Origin: Winogradskyella alexanderae
Lineage (GTDB): Bacteria > Bacteroidota > Bacteroidia > Flavobacteriales > Flavobacteriaceae
Direction: 5' to 3'
DNA: 64,000 bases
Assembly (NCBI RefSeq): GCF_020166335.1
Contig: NZ_JAIUJR010000001.1
Span: 310,001 to 374,000 of the forward strand
Part shown: one piece after another, positions 43,316 to 51,825 of the stretch
Position numbering within the stretch: the stretch's first letter is position 1
Layout of the letters: every line of letters begins with the position of its first letter
The notes under the pieces: generated by a model
The model's database searches: none
What the model saw: the letters and a program-made list of their open reading frames with translations, nothing else
Told to the model about the DNA's origin: nothing
Position numbers and translations under genes: made by a program

Positions 43316-44504
43316 AATACCAGCTTTCGTTCTTATACATCTCCTTTTTGGATACGCGTTCTCTATTGTAAAGTAGCAGGTGGGTTTCGTCTATTTGCTT
43401 GTTTCTATAACCAAATAGATGAAATATTGACTTTGCTAAAAACCTAGTGACGGATAAATTAGCTTTCAGAATCCCTTGTTTTTTGTCGTACCAAGTTATT
43501 CCTGGTAAAATTGTTAATAAAACATCGGCCTTAATGTCTCTTAGCGAAGTAGATAGTTTAAGAAAGAATCTTGGGATTTTTCTTATTATAAAAAACCCGT
43601 CGTTTCCGGAGTTCTGATAAAGTGGCATGAACAATTGCGCGTTAAAATCAGAATAAAGGCGCTTGCCGTTTGACGTTGCTAAAAAAGTCCCCTTCTCTAT
43701 GTTTTGAAAGCTCTTAAAACCAGGTTTCATCACAAAAATTTCTCTTGGTTGAATATGATGCTTGTAAATAACTTCAAATATTGAGTTTACATTTTTAGAA
43801 GCTTCTATGAGAGTTTTTTCATGAATAGTATAATCCCCAAGTTCATTGTTTAATAAATGACCTGTGTGTTTAAGTACCAACGAAACAAATGCAACACAAC
43901 TCTTTATAGATTGGGGGTCTACATGTTGACCCGCTTCAAAACCCAAGGAAACATATCCCAATTTATTCAAATAACTAAGAAGTGGGCCTTCTAAATACTC
44001 TTCAATTCCTAAAACAATTGGCACCGGGAAACACTGAGAAAACTTTCTGTTAATGATCGCATCGTTTATGGTTATAAACGGAAGACTCTTGCTAGAGGTT
44101 GTGTGCAGATCTATAAAATATAAAGGTGAAGGTGATTTTTGAAATAATTGCTTTATAAATTCAAAAAGTTCAATCTGTTCTTCCTCTTCTTGTGTGAATT
44201 TGGATTTACCTTCAAGAATATCCAGTTTTTGCGTGGTCCACATTCTATTAAGGTCTAATTCTAAAAATCTTTTATTTTCCTTAAGTGCCTTTATATTGCC
44301 GTAGACCGCATATATTTCTCCGTTCAGATTGGCCGCATCAACTTTGTTTAATACTTTGTTAAGGGCATCAACACCGGCAAATTCATTGCCGTGTATACCG
44401 GCAAAAAAAACAACAGTAGCGCCAGGATATTTTCCTTTTAAATAATGAAAAACTCTTTCTGGTTTGCTCTCAGCTTCTTTATGGGACTTAATTGCTGTTT
44501 GCAT
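43314..44504 (-). CDS. Succinylglutamate desuccinylase / aspartoacylase family protein
   Basis: A 396-residue zinc-dependent deacylase of the M14 (AstE/AspA) family. The first metal motif is FFAGIHGNEFAG (His38, Glu41), and the next His is in YFIDLHTTSS; a glutamate in LGFEAGQHVD completes the set. The C-terminal half, about residues 250-396, is a less conserved beta domain seen in other family members. It follows the GCS2-CBS fusion gene by one base and is clearly co-transcribed with it. Which amide or peptide it opens is unknown. Confidence 0.85.
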   Translation of the reverse strand: MQTAIKSHKEAESKPERVFHYLKGKYPGATVVFFAGIHGNEFAGVDALNKVLNKVDAANLNGEIYAVYGNIKALKENKRFLELDLNRMWTTQKLDILEGKSKFTQEEEEQIELFEFIKQLFQKSPSPLYFIDLHTTSSKSLPFITINDAIINRKFSQCFPVPIVLGIEEYLEGPLLSYLNKLGYVSLGFEAGQHVDPQSIKSCVAFVSLVLKHTGHLLNNELGDYTIHEKTLIEASKNVNSIFEVIYKHHIQPREIFVMKPGFKSFQNIEKGTFLATSNGKRLYSDFNAQLFMPLYQNSGNDGFFIIRKIPRFFLKLSTSLRDIKADVLLTILPGITWYDKKQGILKANLSVTRFLAKSIFHLFGYRNKQIDETHLLLYNRERVSKKEMYKNESWY

Positions 44505-44505
44505 T

Positions 44506-46362
44506 TTAAAAATCGCTTGATGTAAGTATTCCTAAAAGCTCTTTTTTTCTTACAACAGGCAAACAGTTTATATCATGGGTTTTCATTAAGTTTTTTGCAT
44601 CCTCTAAATGGGCTTCTTGTGATATTGTAATTAGATTTCTTGTCATAATGTCCTTCACTCTCAAATGTAAGCTTTTATTGCCTAATTTAATCAAATCTGT
44701 CCATGACAATAGACCGGTTAATTCTTTCTTTTTATTTATTACTGGCATATGGTGGATTTTTTTCCAGCGCATTATATTGCTTACCAACTCCAAACTATCA
44801 TTTTGGTCAACCATTAATGTTTTTGTGTTCATATTGTGTTTTACAATTCTGCTAACATCAATTTTTAAATTATCATCCGGATTGAAAATTCCCCATTTAT
44901 CAACAGTTTCATCTTTAAATTGATGCTTATACATAAATGCTGTTAAAATTTGTAGCGCTTCAAAATTTGTTTTAGTTTTTTGTAGGTTTCTGAAGTTTTT
45001 TATCATCCATTCCGATCCGTTATTTGAATTTACGCGATCCCTTATGATAGAAAGATATTTATCAATATCGGTTTTATTTATGCCCGATTCGGTCAGTCCT
45101 GCTCTAGAAATAGGAAGTAATTCTTCTAGAATCAAGGTTCTTGCCGGTACCTGTTTGCCGTTCCATTTAAACTGGGATTCCATACCATTTCTTGCGGCTT
45201 TAAAGAAGTTGTTTTTTACATCTCTAAAATCCATTCTATTATGGACAGACTTAAAATGTTCTGGTTGCCCCTTAATTAAACCAACCCAAAACATCATGTT
45301 TGCTATCTCATCGGTTAGTGTTGGGCCAGAAGGTATATAACGACATTCTATTCTTAAATGTGGTTTACCGCCACCAACTCCATAACAAACACGATTCCAT
45401 TTGTAAACCGTTCCATTGTGCAATTGTAATGCTCTTAATTTTGGAATTTCACCATTCTTATATACTTCAAAACTATCATCATGTTCGTCTGAGGTTAGTA
45501 AGCTTCTAAATCGAGATATATGATCTCTAAAAATATCGGTTACGCTTCCGCGCTCCCAATCTTCACCAAAACTTACACGAGATTGCTTTTCATGATGAAT
45601 AAAAGAATTTGCTCTAGTATCAATACTCTGTGTAAACAAAGCTATCCTGGTTTCTGCCCAAAGTTCTCTGCCAAATAATAATGGTGAATTTGTGCAACTC
45701 GCCAAAACAGGTCCTGCAATGGCTTGTGCCCAATTGTATTTATCAACAAATTCCGTTGGGCTTATTTGCAAATGCGTCTGAAAACTAGTGTTACAGGCTT
45801 CTAGCATTACGCAATTATGCCTTAAGTTTAGTTCATCTATACCTTTTATATGGATATTAAAATTTTCCCTTCTTGAATCCTTTAAAGCCTCATTTAATAT
45901 ATGATACCTTGGTTTATCGGTCATATATTTTTTACTTATGTGCTTTAAGCGTAGTGTTGGTAAAATACCGGTTAATATAATTTTAGAATTCTTCTTCTTT
46001 GCTCCTTCAACCGCTTTCTCTAGTAGTTCTTTTAGTCTATTGTGTAATTGAGAGAAACAGTCGCCTTCTAATTTTAAGGGGTTTGAGTTTATTTCCAAGT
46101 TATACTTGCCAATCTCTGTAGTAAAGTGTTCATCGCCTATCTCATCCAGAACCTCTATGCTATTGTTATTGGGAAAATAATCTTTAGTTACTAAGCAAAA
46201 CTCTTGTTCCGCCCCAATTCTTATCGGTCCTTCTTCGATAATTCCTTTTTTAAGCATCATATCCAACACTTCCAAATCTTTTACCAAATGATGGATATAT
46301 AATGCTTTATCTTTGGGGCTTTTAAGTTGTTTTACATCTAAATGTCCCATAACGAAAGCCAA
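44506..46362 (-). CDS. Glutamate-cysteine-ligase-like (GCS2) protein fused to tandem CBS domains
   Basis: A 618-residue fusion. Residues about 1-480 resemble GCS2-type glutamate-cysteine ligases (GAEQEFCLVTKDY, TEIGKYNLEINSNPL, ACNTSFQTHLQIS), which form gamma-glutamyl bonds with ATP. Residues about 500-618 are two CBS domains (MNTKTLMVDQNDSLELV, IHHMPVINKKKELTGLLSW; IMTRNLITISQEAHLEDA, INCLPVVRKKELLGILTS), usually sensors of adenine nucleotides. The protein stops right after the second domain. The start could also be the ATG at 46350 (MGHLDVKQ). Together with the deacylase it may make and break a glutamyl-type conjugate. Confidence 0.82.
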   Translation of the reverse strand: MAFVMGHLDVKQLKSPKDKALYIHHLVKDLEVLDMMLKKGIIEEGPIRIGAEQEFCLVTKDYFPNNNSIEVLDEIGDEHFTTEIGKYNLEINSNPLKLEGDCFSQLHNRLKELLEKAVEGAKKKNSKIILTGILPTLRLKHISKKYMTDKPRYHILNEALKDSRRENFNIHIKGIDELNLRHNCVMLEACNTSFQTHLQISPTEFVDKYNWAQAIAGPVLASCTNSPLLFGRELWAETRIALFTQSIDTRANSFIHHEKQSRVSFGEDWERGSVTDIFRDHISRFRSLLTSDEHDDSFEVYKNGEIPKLRALQLHNGTVYKWNRVCYGVGGGKPHLRIECRYIPSGPTLTDEIANMMFWVGLIKGQPEHFKSVHNRMDFRDVKNNFFKAARNGMESQFKWNGKQVPARTLILEELLPISRAGLTESGINKTDIDKYLSIIRDRVNSNNGSEWMIKNFRNLQKTKTNFEALQILTAFMYKHQFKDETVDKWGIFNPDDNLKIDVSRIVKHNMNTKTLMVDQNDSLELVSNIMRWKKIHHMPVINKKKELTGLLSWTDLIKLGNKSLHLRVKDIMTRNLITISQEAHLEDAKNLMKTHDINCLPVVRKKELLGILTSSDF

Positions 46363-46490
46363 ATATTGATTAATCTATGTAAGTTAGTCGAATTAATAGG
46401 CTTAAAACATGATTTTTATCATGGCATATAGCCTGTAACACTAGTAAAAGCTGGTAACAGTACTAATTTTATAGCCTACAATTCTTTAAT

Positions 46491-46868
46491 ATGTCATTAA
46501 AATACGGTAAAAAAGATAAATTGAAAAGTAAAAAGTTAATTGAACAGCTCTTTGCTGAGGGCGATTCATTGACAGTTTTTCCATTGCGACTAGTTTATTT
46601 AAAAACCAATTTTAACGACAATAATAATCTAAAAGCAGGAGTATCTGTGAGTAAAAAACTGCACAAAACTGCAGTTTCTAGAAATAGAATAAAACGTTTA
46701 ATAAGAGAAGCTTACAGGCTTAATAAGAGCGCTTATTTTAACAATAGTTCAACATCTTATGCGTTAATGATTTTGTACATTGGCAAGAAAGGAACAACTT
46801 TTGATGAAATCAATGAAACCATGAAGAAGTTGTTTCAAAAATTTCTTGATAAAACCTTAATTAAATGA
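46491..46868 (+). CDS. rnpA: Ribonuclease P protein component
   Basis: RnpA binds the RNase P RNA and helps mature tRNA 5' ends. The 125 residues carry the family's basic motif SRNRIKRLIREAYR (about 65-78) and end in charged helices. In many bacteria rnpA follows rpmH near dnaA; here it sits with ctp, which it overlaps by 4 bases. Confidence 0.92.
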   Translation: MSLKYGKKDKLKSKKLIEQLFAEGDSLTVFPLRLVYLKTNFNDNNNLKAGVSVSKKLHKTAVSRNRIKRLIREAYRLNKSAYFNNSSTSYALMILYIGKKGTTFDEINETMKKLFQKFLDKTLIK

Positions 46869-48499
46869 AAAATGCCCTAAAAAAAAGAATAATTGTGCCC
46901 CTTTTAGCGTCTATACTATTTTTGAGCACAACGGCTTTTAAGAATGACTTTTTCGAAATTGCAAAACAAATAGAAATTTTTACAACTCTATTTAAGGAAC
47001 TCAACATGAATTATGTTGATGACACTAATCCGGGTGAGCTTATGGATACAGCCATAAAAAGCATGCTAGATAAATTAGATCCCTATACACAGTTTTACAA
47101 CGAACAAGATGTTGAAGCTTCTCGAATCAATAACGCTGGTGATTATACGGGAATTGGCGCAAAAGTTTTAACCCTTAAGGATAAGTTAGTGATTGTTGAG
47201 CCTTATAAAGACTATGCTGCAGACAAGGCGGGTCTTAAAGCGGGTGACGAAATCATAAAAGTTGATAATGTAAGCGTTGCAGACTTTAAGGATGATGCAG
47301 CAAATCTATTGCAAGGCGCCGCTGGTACAGAGGTCAATATTACATATAACCGCCAAGGAAAGACAAACACGACAAAGATTATTCGTGAGTCACTAGAAAT
47401 TAAGGCAGTTCCGCATTACTCTATGGTAGATCAAAAAACCGCTTACATTGTTCTTCGTAAGTTTAATGAAAAAGCTTCTTCTGAGACAATAAGTGCACTA
47501 AGAGTATTAAAAAATCAAGGCGCTTCCCAGCTTATTTTAGACCTTAGGGGTAATCCCGGGGGACTTCTAAGTGAGGCTGTAAATGTTACAAATATTTTCG
47601 TGCCAAAAAATCAATTGGTTGTTACGACGAAATCTAAGGTTAAGAAATACAACAAGACCTATTATACCAGAAGGGATGCTGTAGATACTGAAATTCCATT
47701 AGTTATTTTAATTGATGGCAGAAGTGCATCGGCAAGCGAAATAGTATCGGGAGCCCTTCAAGATATGGATAGAGCCGTAATCGTGGGTACACGGAGTTTT
47801 GGAAAAGGATTAGTGCAGCGTCCTAAAGCCCTCACATACGGTACACAAATGAAAATTACGATCTCAAGATATTATACACCATCAGGCCGATGTATACAGG
47901 CTCTTGATTACTGGAATAGGGATGAGGACGGGAAAGCAACACGTGTTAAAAAAGAGAATTACAATAGCTTTAAGACCAGAAATGGTAGAGAGGTCTTTGA
48001 CGGTGGTGGTATAGAACCAGATGTTGAAGTAGAATTTGCAAAAGAATCTGCAATTACAAAAGCAATATTGCTTGATAATTTGGTGTTCAACTATGCAACA
48101 AACTATTACTATAACAATTCTGTTGAGAATTTAGATAGTTATTCATTTTCAGATTCAGATTTTAACGACTTCAAAACCTACTTGAAAAATTCTGGGTTTG
48201 ATTTTGAAACAAAAACCGAACAGGCTTTTAATGATGCCATTACAGTAGCTAAAAACGAAGAACTAGAGGGTTTAATCACTCAAGAGTTTCAAAACTTGTC
48301 AAATGCTATTCAGTCGTACAAATCGAGTGCTATAGATGCGAACAAAACACAATTAAAATCCCTATTAACAGACGAAATTATCAAACGTTACTTCTATAGC
48401 GAAGGATTATATGAGCATTATACTTCATATAATACAGAAATAAAAAAAGGGTTGAGTATTCTAAATAACCCAAGACAATATGCGAGCATTTTGAGATAA
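46865..48499 (+). CDS. ctp: C-terminal processing peptidase, S41 family with PDZ
   Basis: A 544-residue periplasmic serine protease. An N-terminal signal sequence (MKNALKKRIIVPLLASILFLSTTA) precedes a helical region. A PDZ domain (about 90-170, DYTGIGAKVLTLKDKLVIVEP ... KAGLKAGDEIIKVD) follows, and the S41 catalytic domain has the nucleophile region GRSASASEIVSGAL with the Lys in SFGKGLVQ. The C-terminal ~130 residues are an extra helical extension. Family members trim envelope proteins after hydrophobic C-termini. It is coupled to rnpA by a 4-base overlap. Confidence 0.93.
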   Translation: MKNALKKRIIVPLLASILFLSTTAFKNDFFEIAKQIEIFTTLFKELNMNYVDDTNPGELMDTAIKSMLDKLDPYTQFYNEQDVEASRINNAGDYTGIGAKVLTLKDKLVIVEPYKDYAADKAGLKAGDEIIKVDNVSVADFKDDAANLLQGAAGTEVNITYNRQGKTNTTKIIRESLEIKAVPHYSMVDQKTAYIVLRKFNEKASSETISALRVLKNQGASQLILDLRGNPGGLLSEAVNVTNIFVPKNQLVVTTKSKVKKYNKTYYTRRDAVDTEIPLVILIDGRSASASEIVSGALQDMDRAVIVGTRSFGKGLVQRPKALTYGTQMKITISRYYTPSGRCIQALDYWNRDEDGKATRVKKENYNSFKTRNGREVFDGGGIEPDVEVEFAKESAITKAILLDNLVFNYATNYYYNNSVENLDSYSFSDSDFNDFKTYLKNSGFDFETKTEQAFNDAITVAKNEELEGLITQEFQNLSNAIQSYKSSAIDANKTQLKSLLTDEIIKRYFYSEGLYEHYTSYNTEIKKGLSILNNPRQYASILR

Positions 48500-48563
48500 G
48501 AAATTAAAATTATTTATATTTAACGTTGTTGAAATTTCCCAATTTCAAGAAACTAATATCAAA

Positions 48564-49403
48564 ATGAGACCCTTAATCATTATACTGTGCTTTTGTTTTC
48601 AGCTTTCATTTTCACAGAAAGTACTGAAACATCAGGTCTATTTTGAAACCGATAAATACATCATCCCAGAAACCGAACACAGCAGGTTGCTCCTGTTTTT
48701 GTCTGATATAGAAAATCTTGATATTGAGAGGGTTTCTATATATGGGTTTTGTGATGATCGAGGTAGTGATTCTTATAATATGGTGCTTTCTCAACAACGG
48801 GCAGACGCCATCAAAGAAGTTTTCTCTAACAATGAATTTGATGAGTCTAAAATTACTAATGTTGATGGTAAAGGTGAAATCTTAGTCAATATTGTGCATG
48901 AAGAAAACCTAAGTAAAATCCGTGGTTTAAATCGAAAAGTAGAGATCTTGGTACAACCCTATGATCCACCACGACAAATTGTTGCAAAACCCGCTAAAAG
49001 ATCGACAGAAGAGAAACTTAAAGGTGAGCTAAAGGAAGGCGATAAAATATTACTTGAAAATATTTTGTTTAAAACAGGATACAGTTATTTGACTAAAGAG
49101 TCTAAAATAAGATTAGATAAAATAGCTGACGTTCTGGTAGAACGAAAGGATATTCATTTTACTATTGAAGGCCATGTCTGTTGCACATATGGTACACGTG
49201 ATGCTATTGATAGAAAGACAAAAAAACGCAATTTATCCGTAGCCAGAGCAAAGACAGTGTATGACTTTTTATCTAAAAGAGGTGTGAGTAGATCTCGCAT
49301 GAGTTATGTTGGTTTAAAAAGAAAATTTCCACTTGGTGGTGATCCTACATTTGACAGACGTGTAGAAATACAGGTAACACAAATTAATGAAAATTCAAAC
49401 TAG
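48564..49403 (+). CDS. Exported protein with two OmpA-like domains
   Basis: A 279-residue exported protein with a signal peptide (MRPLIIILCFCFQLSFSQ). Two OmpA-like domains follow in tandem: residues about 20-130 (VYFETDKYIIPETEHSRL ... VSIYGFCDDRGSDSYNMVLSQQRADAIKEVF) and about 160-279 (LLENILFKTGYSYLTKES ... FTIEGHVCCTYGTR ... LSVARAKTVYDFLSKRGV ... DRRVEIQV). OmpA domains bind peptidoglycan; a double one could bridge two sites. Extra cysteines near CDDRG and CCTYG are unusual. It overlaps elaA tail-to-tail by 4 bases. Confidence 0.82.
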   Translation: MRPLIIILCFCFQLSFSQKVLKHQVYFETDKYIIPETEHSRLLLFLSDIENLDIERVSIYGFCDDRGSDSYNMVLSQQRADAIKEVFSNNEFDESKITNVDGKGEILVNIVHEENLSKIRGLNRKVEILVQPYDPPRQIVAKPAKRSTEEKLKGELKEGDKILLENILFKTGYSYLTKESKIRLDKIADVLVERKDIHFTIEGHVCCTYGTRDAIDRKTKKRNLSVARAKTVYDFLSKRGVSRSRMSYVGLKRKFPLGGDPTFDRRVEIQVTQINENSN

Positions 49404-49843
49404 ACTTTTAACATATTAATGTGTGGAATACCGTCCTCTAAGTACTCCTCTCCTACTTCAATAAATCCTAAATTATTATAAAACGTTTTTAAATAGGTCT
49501 GAGCAGAAATCCTAATTTTTGAAACCTTGTAGTACAACGAAACAGCTTCTACTGAAGCGTTCATAATTTCATAACCAAATTTTTGCTGTCGAAATTTTTC
49601 TTTAACCACTACCCTACCAATACTTGCCTCGGTAAAGTAAATTCCTGGTTTAAAAACTCTAGTATAAGCTACCAAAATTTCATCATTATATCCCAGTACA
49701 TGTAAGGCGTTTTGATCCTTACCATCTATATCTTGATAGACACAGTCTTGCTCAACTACAAAAACCTCACTTCTTAATTGGAGTAAGTCATATAACTCTT
49801 TAGTAGTTAACTCACAAAAAGATAAAATTTTTATGTTCAACAT
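49400..49843 (-). CDS. elaA: GNAT-family N-acetyltransferase, ElaA-like
   Basis: A 147-residue acetyltransferase of the ElaA group. The family's opening is ELYDLLQLRSEVFVVEQDCVYQDIDGKD (in order over residues 16-43). The acetyl-CoA binding loop is VVVKEKFRQQKFGYEIM, and the C-terminus GEEYLEDGIPHINML is also typical. The acceptor is unknown. It lies 6 bases downstream of the CDF gene and on the same strand. Confidence 0.9.
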   Translation of the reverse strand: MLNIKILSFCELTTKELYDLLQLRSEVFVVEQDCVYQDIDGKDQNALHVLGYNDEILVAYTRVFKPGIYFTEASIGRVVVKEKFRQQKFGYEIMNASVEAVSLYYKVSKIRISAQTYLKTFYNNLGFIEVGEEYLEDGIPHINMLKV

Positions 49844-49849
49844 ATCTTA

Positions 49850-50767
49850 CTAATCTTGTACAATAACATCTTTAGCATCACATTTTCCATATTCTGGCTG
49901 GATATTCATGTGGTTAATCTCGTATTTGTGAAAAATCATCTCTTCAATATCACTTAAAATATTATCAAACTCGGACAAGGTGATATTTTCATTAAAATCT
50001 ATATGTGCTTCAAGATGAATCTCATCTTCATTGAGTTGCCAAATATGAACATGATGAACATTTTTTACAGCATTAAAAGTTTGAATGTCCCTAACAATAG
50101 ATTTTACCGAAGTAGAATCTGGTGTGAACAGCATCAATACCTTAAATGAATTTTTTAATAAGTCCCATCCCATTACTATTAGATATATTGCAATTGCTAA
50201 TGTTAGTACACTGTCAATCCACCAGACTTGATAATATTTCATAAGTAAACCACCTATTAATACAGCTACGCTTGCCATCATATCGGTAAATAAATGCAGA
50301 TAGGCACTCTTTATATTCATATTATCGTCTGCATTTTTCCTTAATAGTAAAACACTTAGGCCGTTACCTAAAATTGCTATGGCTGATAGCCATATAACCA
50401 GATTTGATTCTATCTCCTGCGCATTTGTAAACCGTTCAATGGCTTCAATAATTAATAAAACTGCTATTATTATTAGAGTCGCTGCGTTAATAAAAGCTGC
50501 TAAAATTTCTGCCCGTTTATATCCAAAAGTACGTTTTAAAGATGCTTTTTTCTTTACCAGTTTATTTGCAATCCAACTGATTATAAGTGATATAACATCA
50601 GTAAAGTTATGAAGTGCATCACTTAATAGCGCTAAACTTCCTGAAATTATTCCTCCAACAACCTGAGCTATGGTTATAACAATATTTAAAAGAATAGAAA
50701 TGAACAGATTACGACTATTATGATCGTGTTGGTGATGATGGTGTTTATGGGAATGCGAATGGCCCAT
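49850..50767 (-). CDS. Cation diffusion facilitator, zinc-exporter type
   Basis: A 305-residue inner-membrane CDF transporter that exports Zn2+ or similar divalent metals by proton antiport. The N-terminus is histidine-rich (MGHSHSHKHHHHQHDHN), a metal-binding arm. Six hydrophobic helices follow, with metal-site residues in SLALLSDALHNFTDVI (TM2) and SAYLHLFTDMMASVAV (TM5). The C-terminal cytoplasmic domain has HHVHIWQLNEDEIHLEAHI. It begins directly after the rpiB stop with no gap. Confidence 0.93.
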   Translation of the reverse strand: MGHSHSHKHHHHQHDHNSRNLFISILLNIVITIAQVVGGIISGSLALLSDALHNFTDVISLIISWIANKLVKKKASLKRTFGYKRAEILAAFINAATLIIIAVLLIIEAIERFTNAQEIESNLVIWLSAIAILGNGLSVLLLRKNADDNMNIKSAYLHLFTDMMASVAVLIGGLLMKYYQVWWIDSVLTLAIAIYLIVMGWDLLKNSFKVLMLFTPDSTSVKSIVRDIQTFNAVKNVHHVHIWQLNEDEIHLEAHIDFNENITLSEFDNILSDIEEMIFHKYEINHMNIQPEYGKCDAKDVIVQD

Positions 50768-51202
50768 TTAACATGCTATGGGTATTTTATCTATTCTTCT
50801 TTTATGACGCCCACCCTCAAATTTGGTATTTAAAAAAACATCTACCATTTTTATAGTTTGGGGAATAGAAGTGAAACGTGCTGGTATACAAATTATATTG
50901 GCATTATTATGTAGTCTTGCTAACTCTGTTATTTCACTATTCCAACAAACAGCAGCTCTTACATTTTTATATTTATTAGCTGTCATACCAACTCCATTAG
51001 CAGTGCCGCAAATTAAAATACCAAAATCTACCTTGCCATCATTTACATCAGTAGCAACTGGATGTACAAAATCTGGATAATCAGCACTGTCAGTTGTATC
51101 GGTGCCATAATTTTTTATGGTGCATCCTTTACTTTTAAGATATTCTACAATTGCAGATTTATATTCAGGACCTGCATGATCATTACCAATCGAAATAGTC
51201 AT
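50768..51202 (-). CDS. rpiB: Ribose-5-phosphate isomerase B
   Basis: RpiB interconverts ribose 5-phosphate and ribulose 5-phosphate in the pentose phosphate pathway. The 144-residue protein begins MTISIGNDHAGPEYKSAIVEYL. It has the active-site Cys in GILICGTANGVGMTANK, and ITELARLHNNANIICIPAR near the end. It starts the minus-strand unit rpiB-CDF-elaA and has a -7 box 26 bases upstream. Confidence 0.94.
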   Translation of the reverse strand: MTISIGNDHAGPEYKSAIVEYLKSKGCTIKNYGTDTTDSADYPDFVHPVATDVNDGKVDFGILICGTANGVGMTANKYKNVRAAVCWNSEITELARLHNNANIICIPARFTSIPQTIKMVDVFLNTKFEGGRHKRRIDKIPIAC

Positions 51203-51227
51203 TTTTTAAGCTATTAAAAATTAAATA

Positions 51228-51235
51228 CAAAGTTA
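51228..51235 (-). promoter_or_regulatory. Putative -7 promoter element of rpiB
   Basis: TAACTTTG on the minus strand matches TAnnTTTG, 25 bases upstream of the rpiB start codon. No -33 TTG is seen at usual spacing. Confidence 0.4.
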
Positions 51236-51825
51236 CAATTTTTTAAATCCGGTTAATAGTATATGTTATTACATGTTAATAACTGTTTACAAGTATTTAA
51301 AAGAAAAATTAGGATTATCTATTAATTTTTTAAAACTAAAATAGAAAATGAAAAACCAAACTTTTTAATCATTTTTTAAAAGGAAGTTATTAATATGGAT
51401 TATAGATGAAATTAACAGATAATGTAAACAAAAATATCACAAAAATCTATGAACATCTATTATTAACAGCTGTTCATAATTATATGGATTTGCCTATATA
51501 TCAAGGAATTTCATATTAATTTAATGTTAACTAAAACGTAATAAATTGTAAACTACAATTTCTCAAAACAAAACGCTAAAAAGTTATACTAACTATTAAC
51601 AAGGTATAATAAACATCATTTTTAATTTTAAAAATTTTAAAAAGAATAATAATAGTGCATTAGGATGTTAATAAGTGGTCTTTTACTTATTTAACCTTAT
51701 CTAAACACTATTAAATTTTATTAGTGTAATTTTGTACTTAACTTAATAACTTCACTTCCACCTTTATTAAGTTTAAATTGAAGAATTCCTAACACTTTCA
51801 GGAAATGAAAATGATTAAAAATTAA
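51236..51825. other. A/T-rich gap with DnaA-box-like words; candidate oriC
   Basis: The longest non-coding stretch in the window (about 620 bases from rpiB to rnr), very A/T-rich and without a plausible frame. The 9-mer TTATTAACA occurs exactly three times: 51460-51468 (plus), 51274-51282 and 51666-51674 (minus). TTATGAACA at 51479-51471 (minus) makes an inverted pair with the first copy, and CTATTAACA is at 51593. These resemble DnaA boxes (TTATNCACA-like) but with A where most boxes have C. Flanking genes run away on both sides (rpiB leftward, rnr rightward). An unusually long rnr leader is the alternative. Confidence 0.35.
51727..51734 (+). promoter_or_regulatory. Putative -7 promoter element of rnr
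   Basis: TAATTTTG matches TAnnTTTG, 91 bases before the rnr ATG. It would give an unusually long 5' leader for this genome. Confidence 0.4.
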
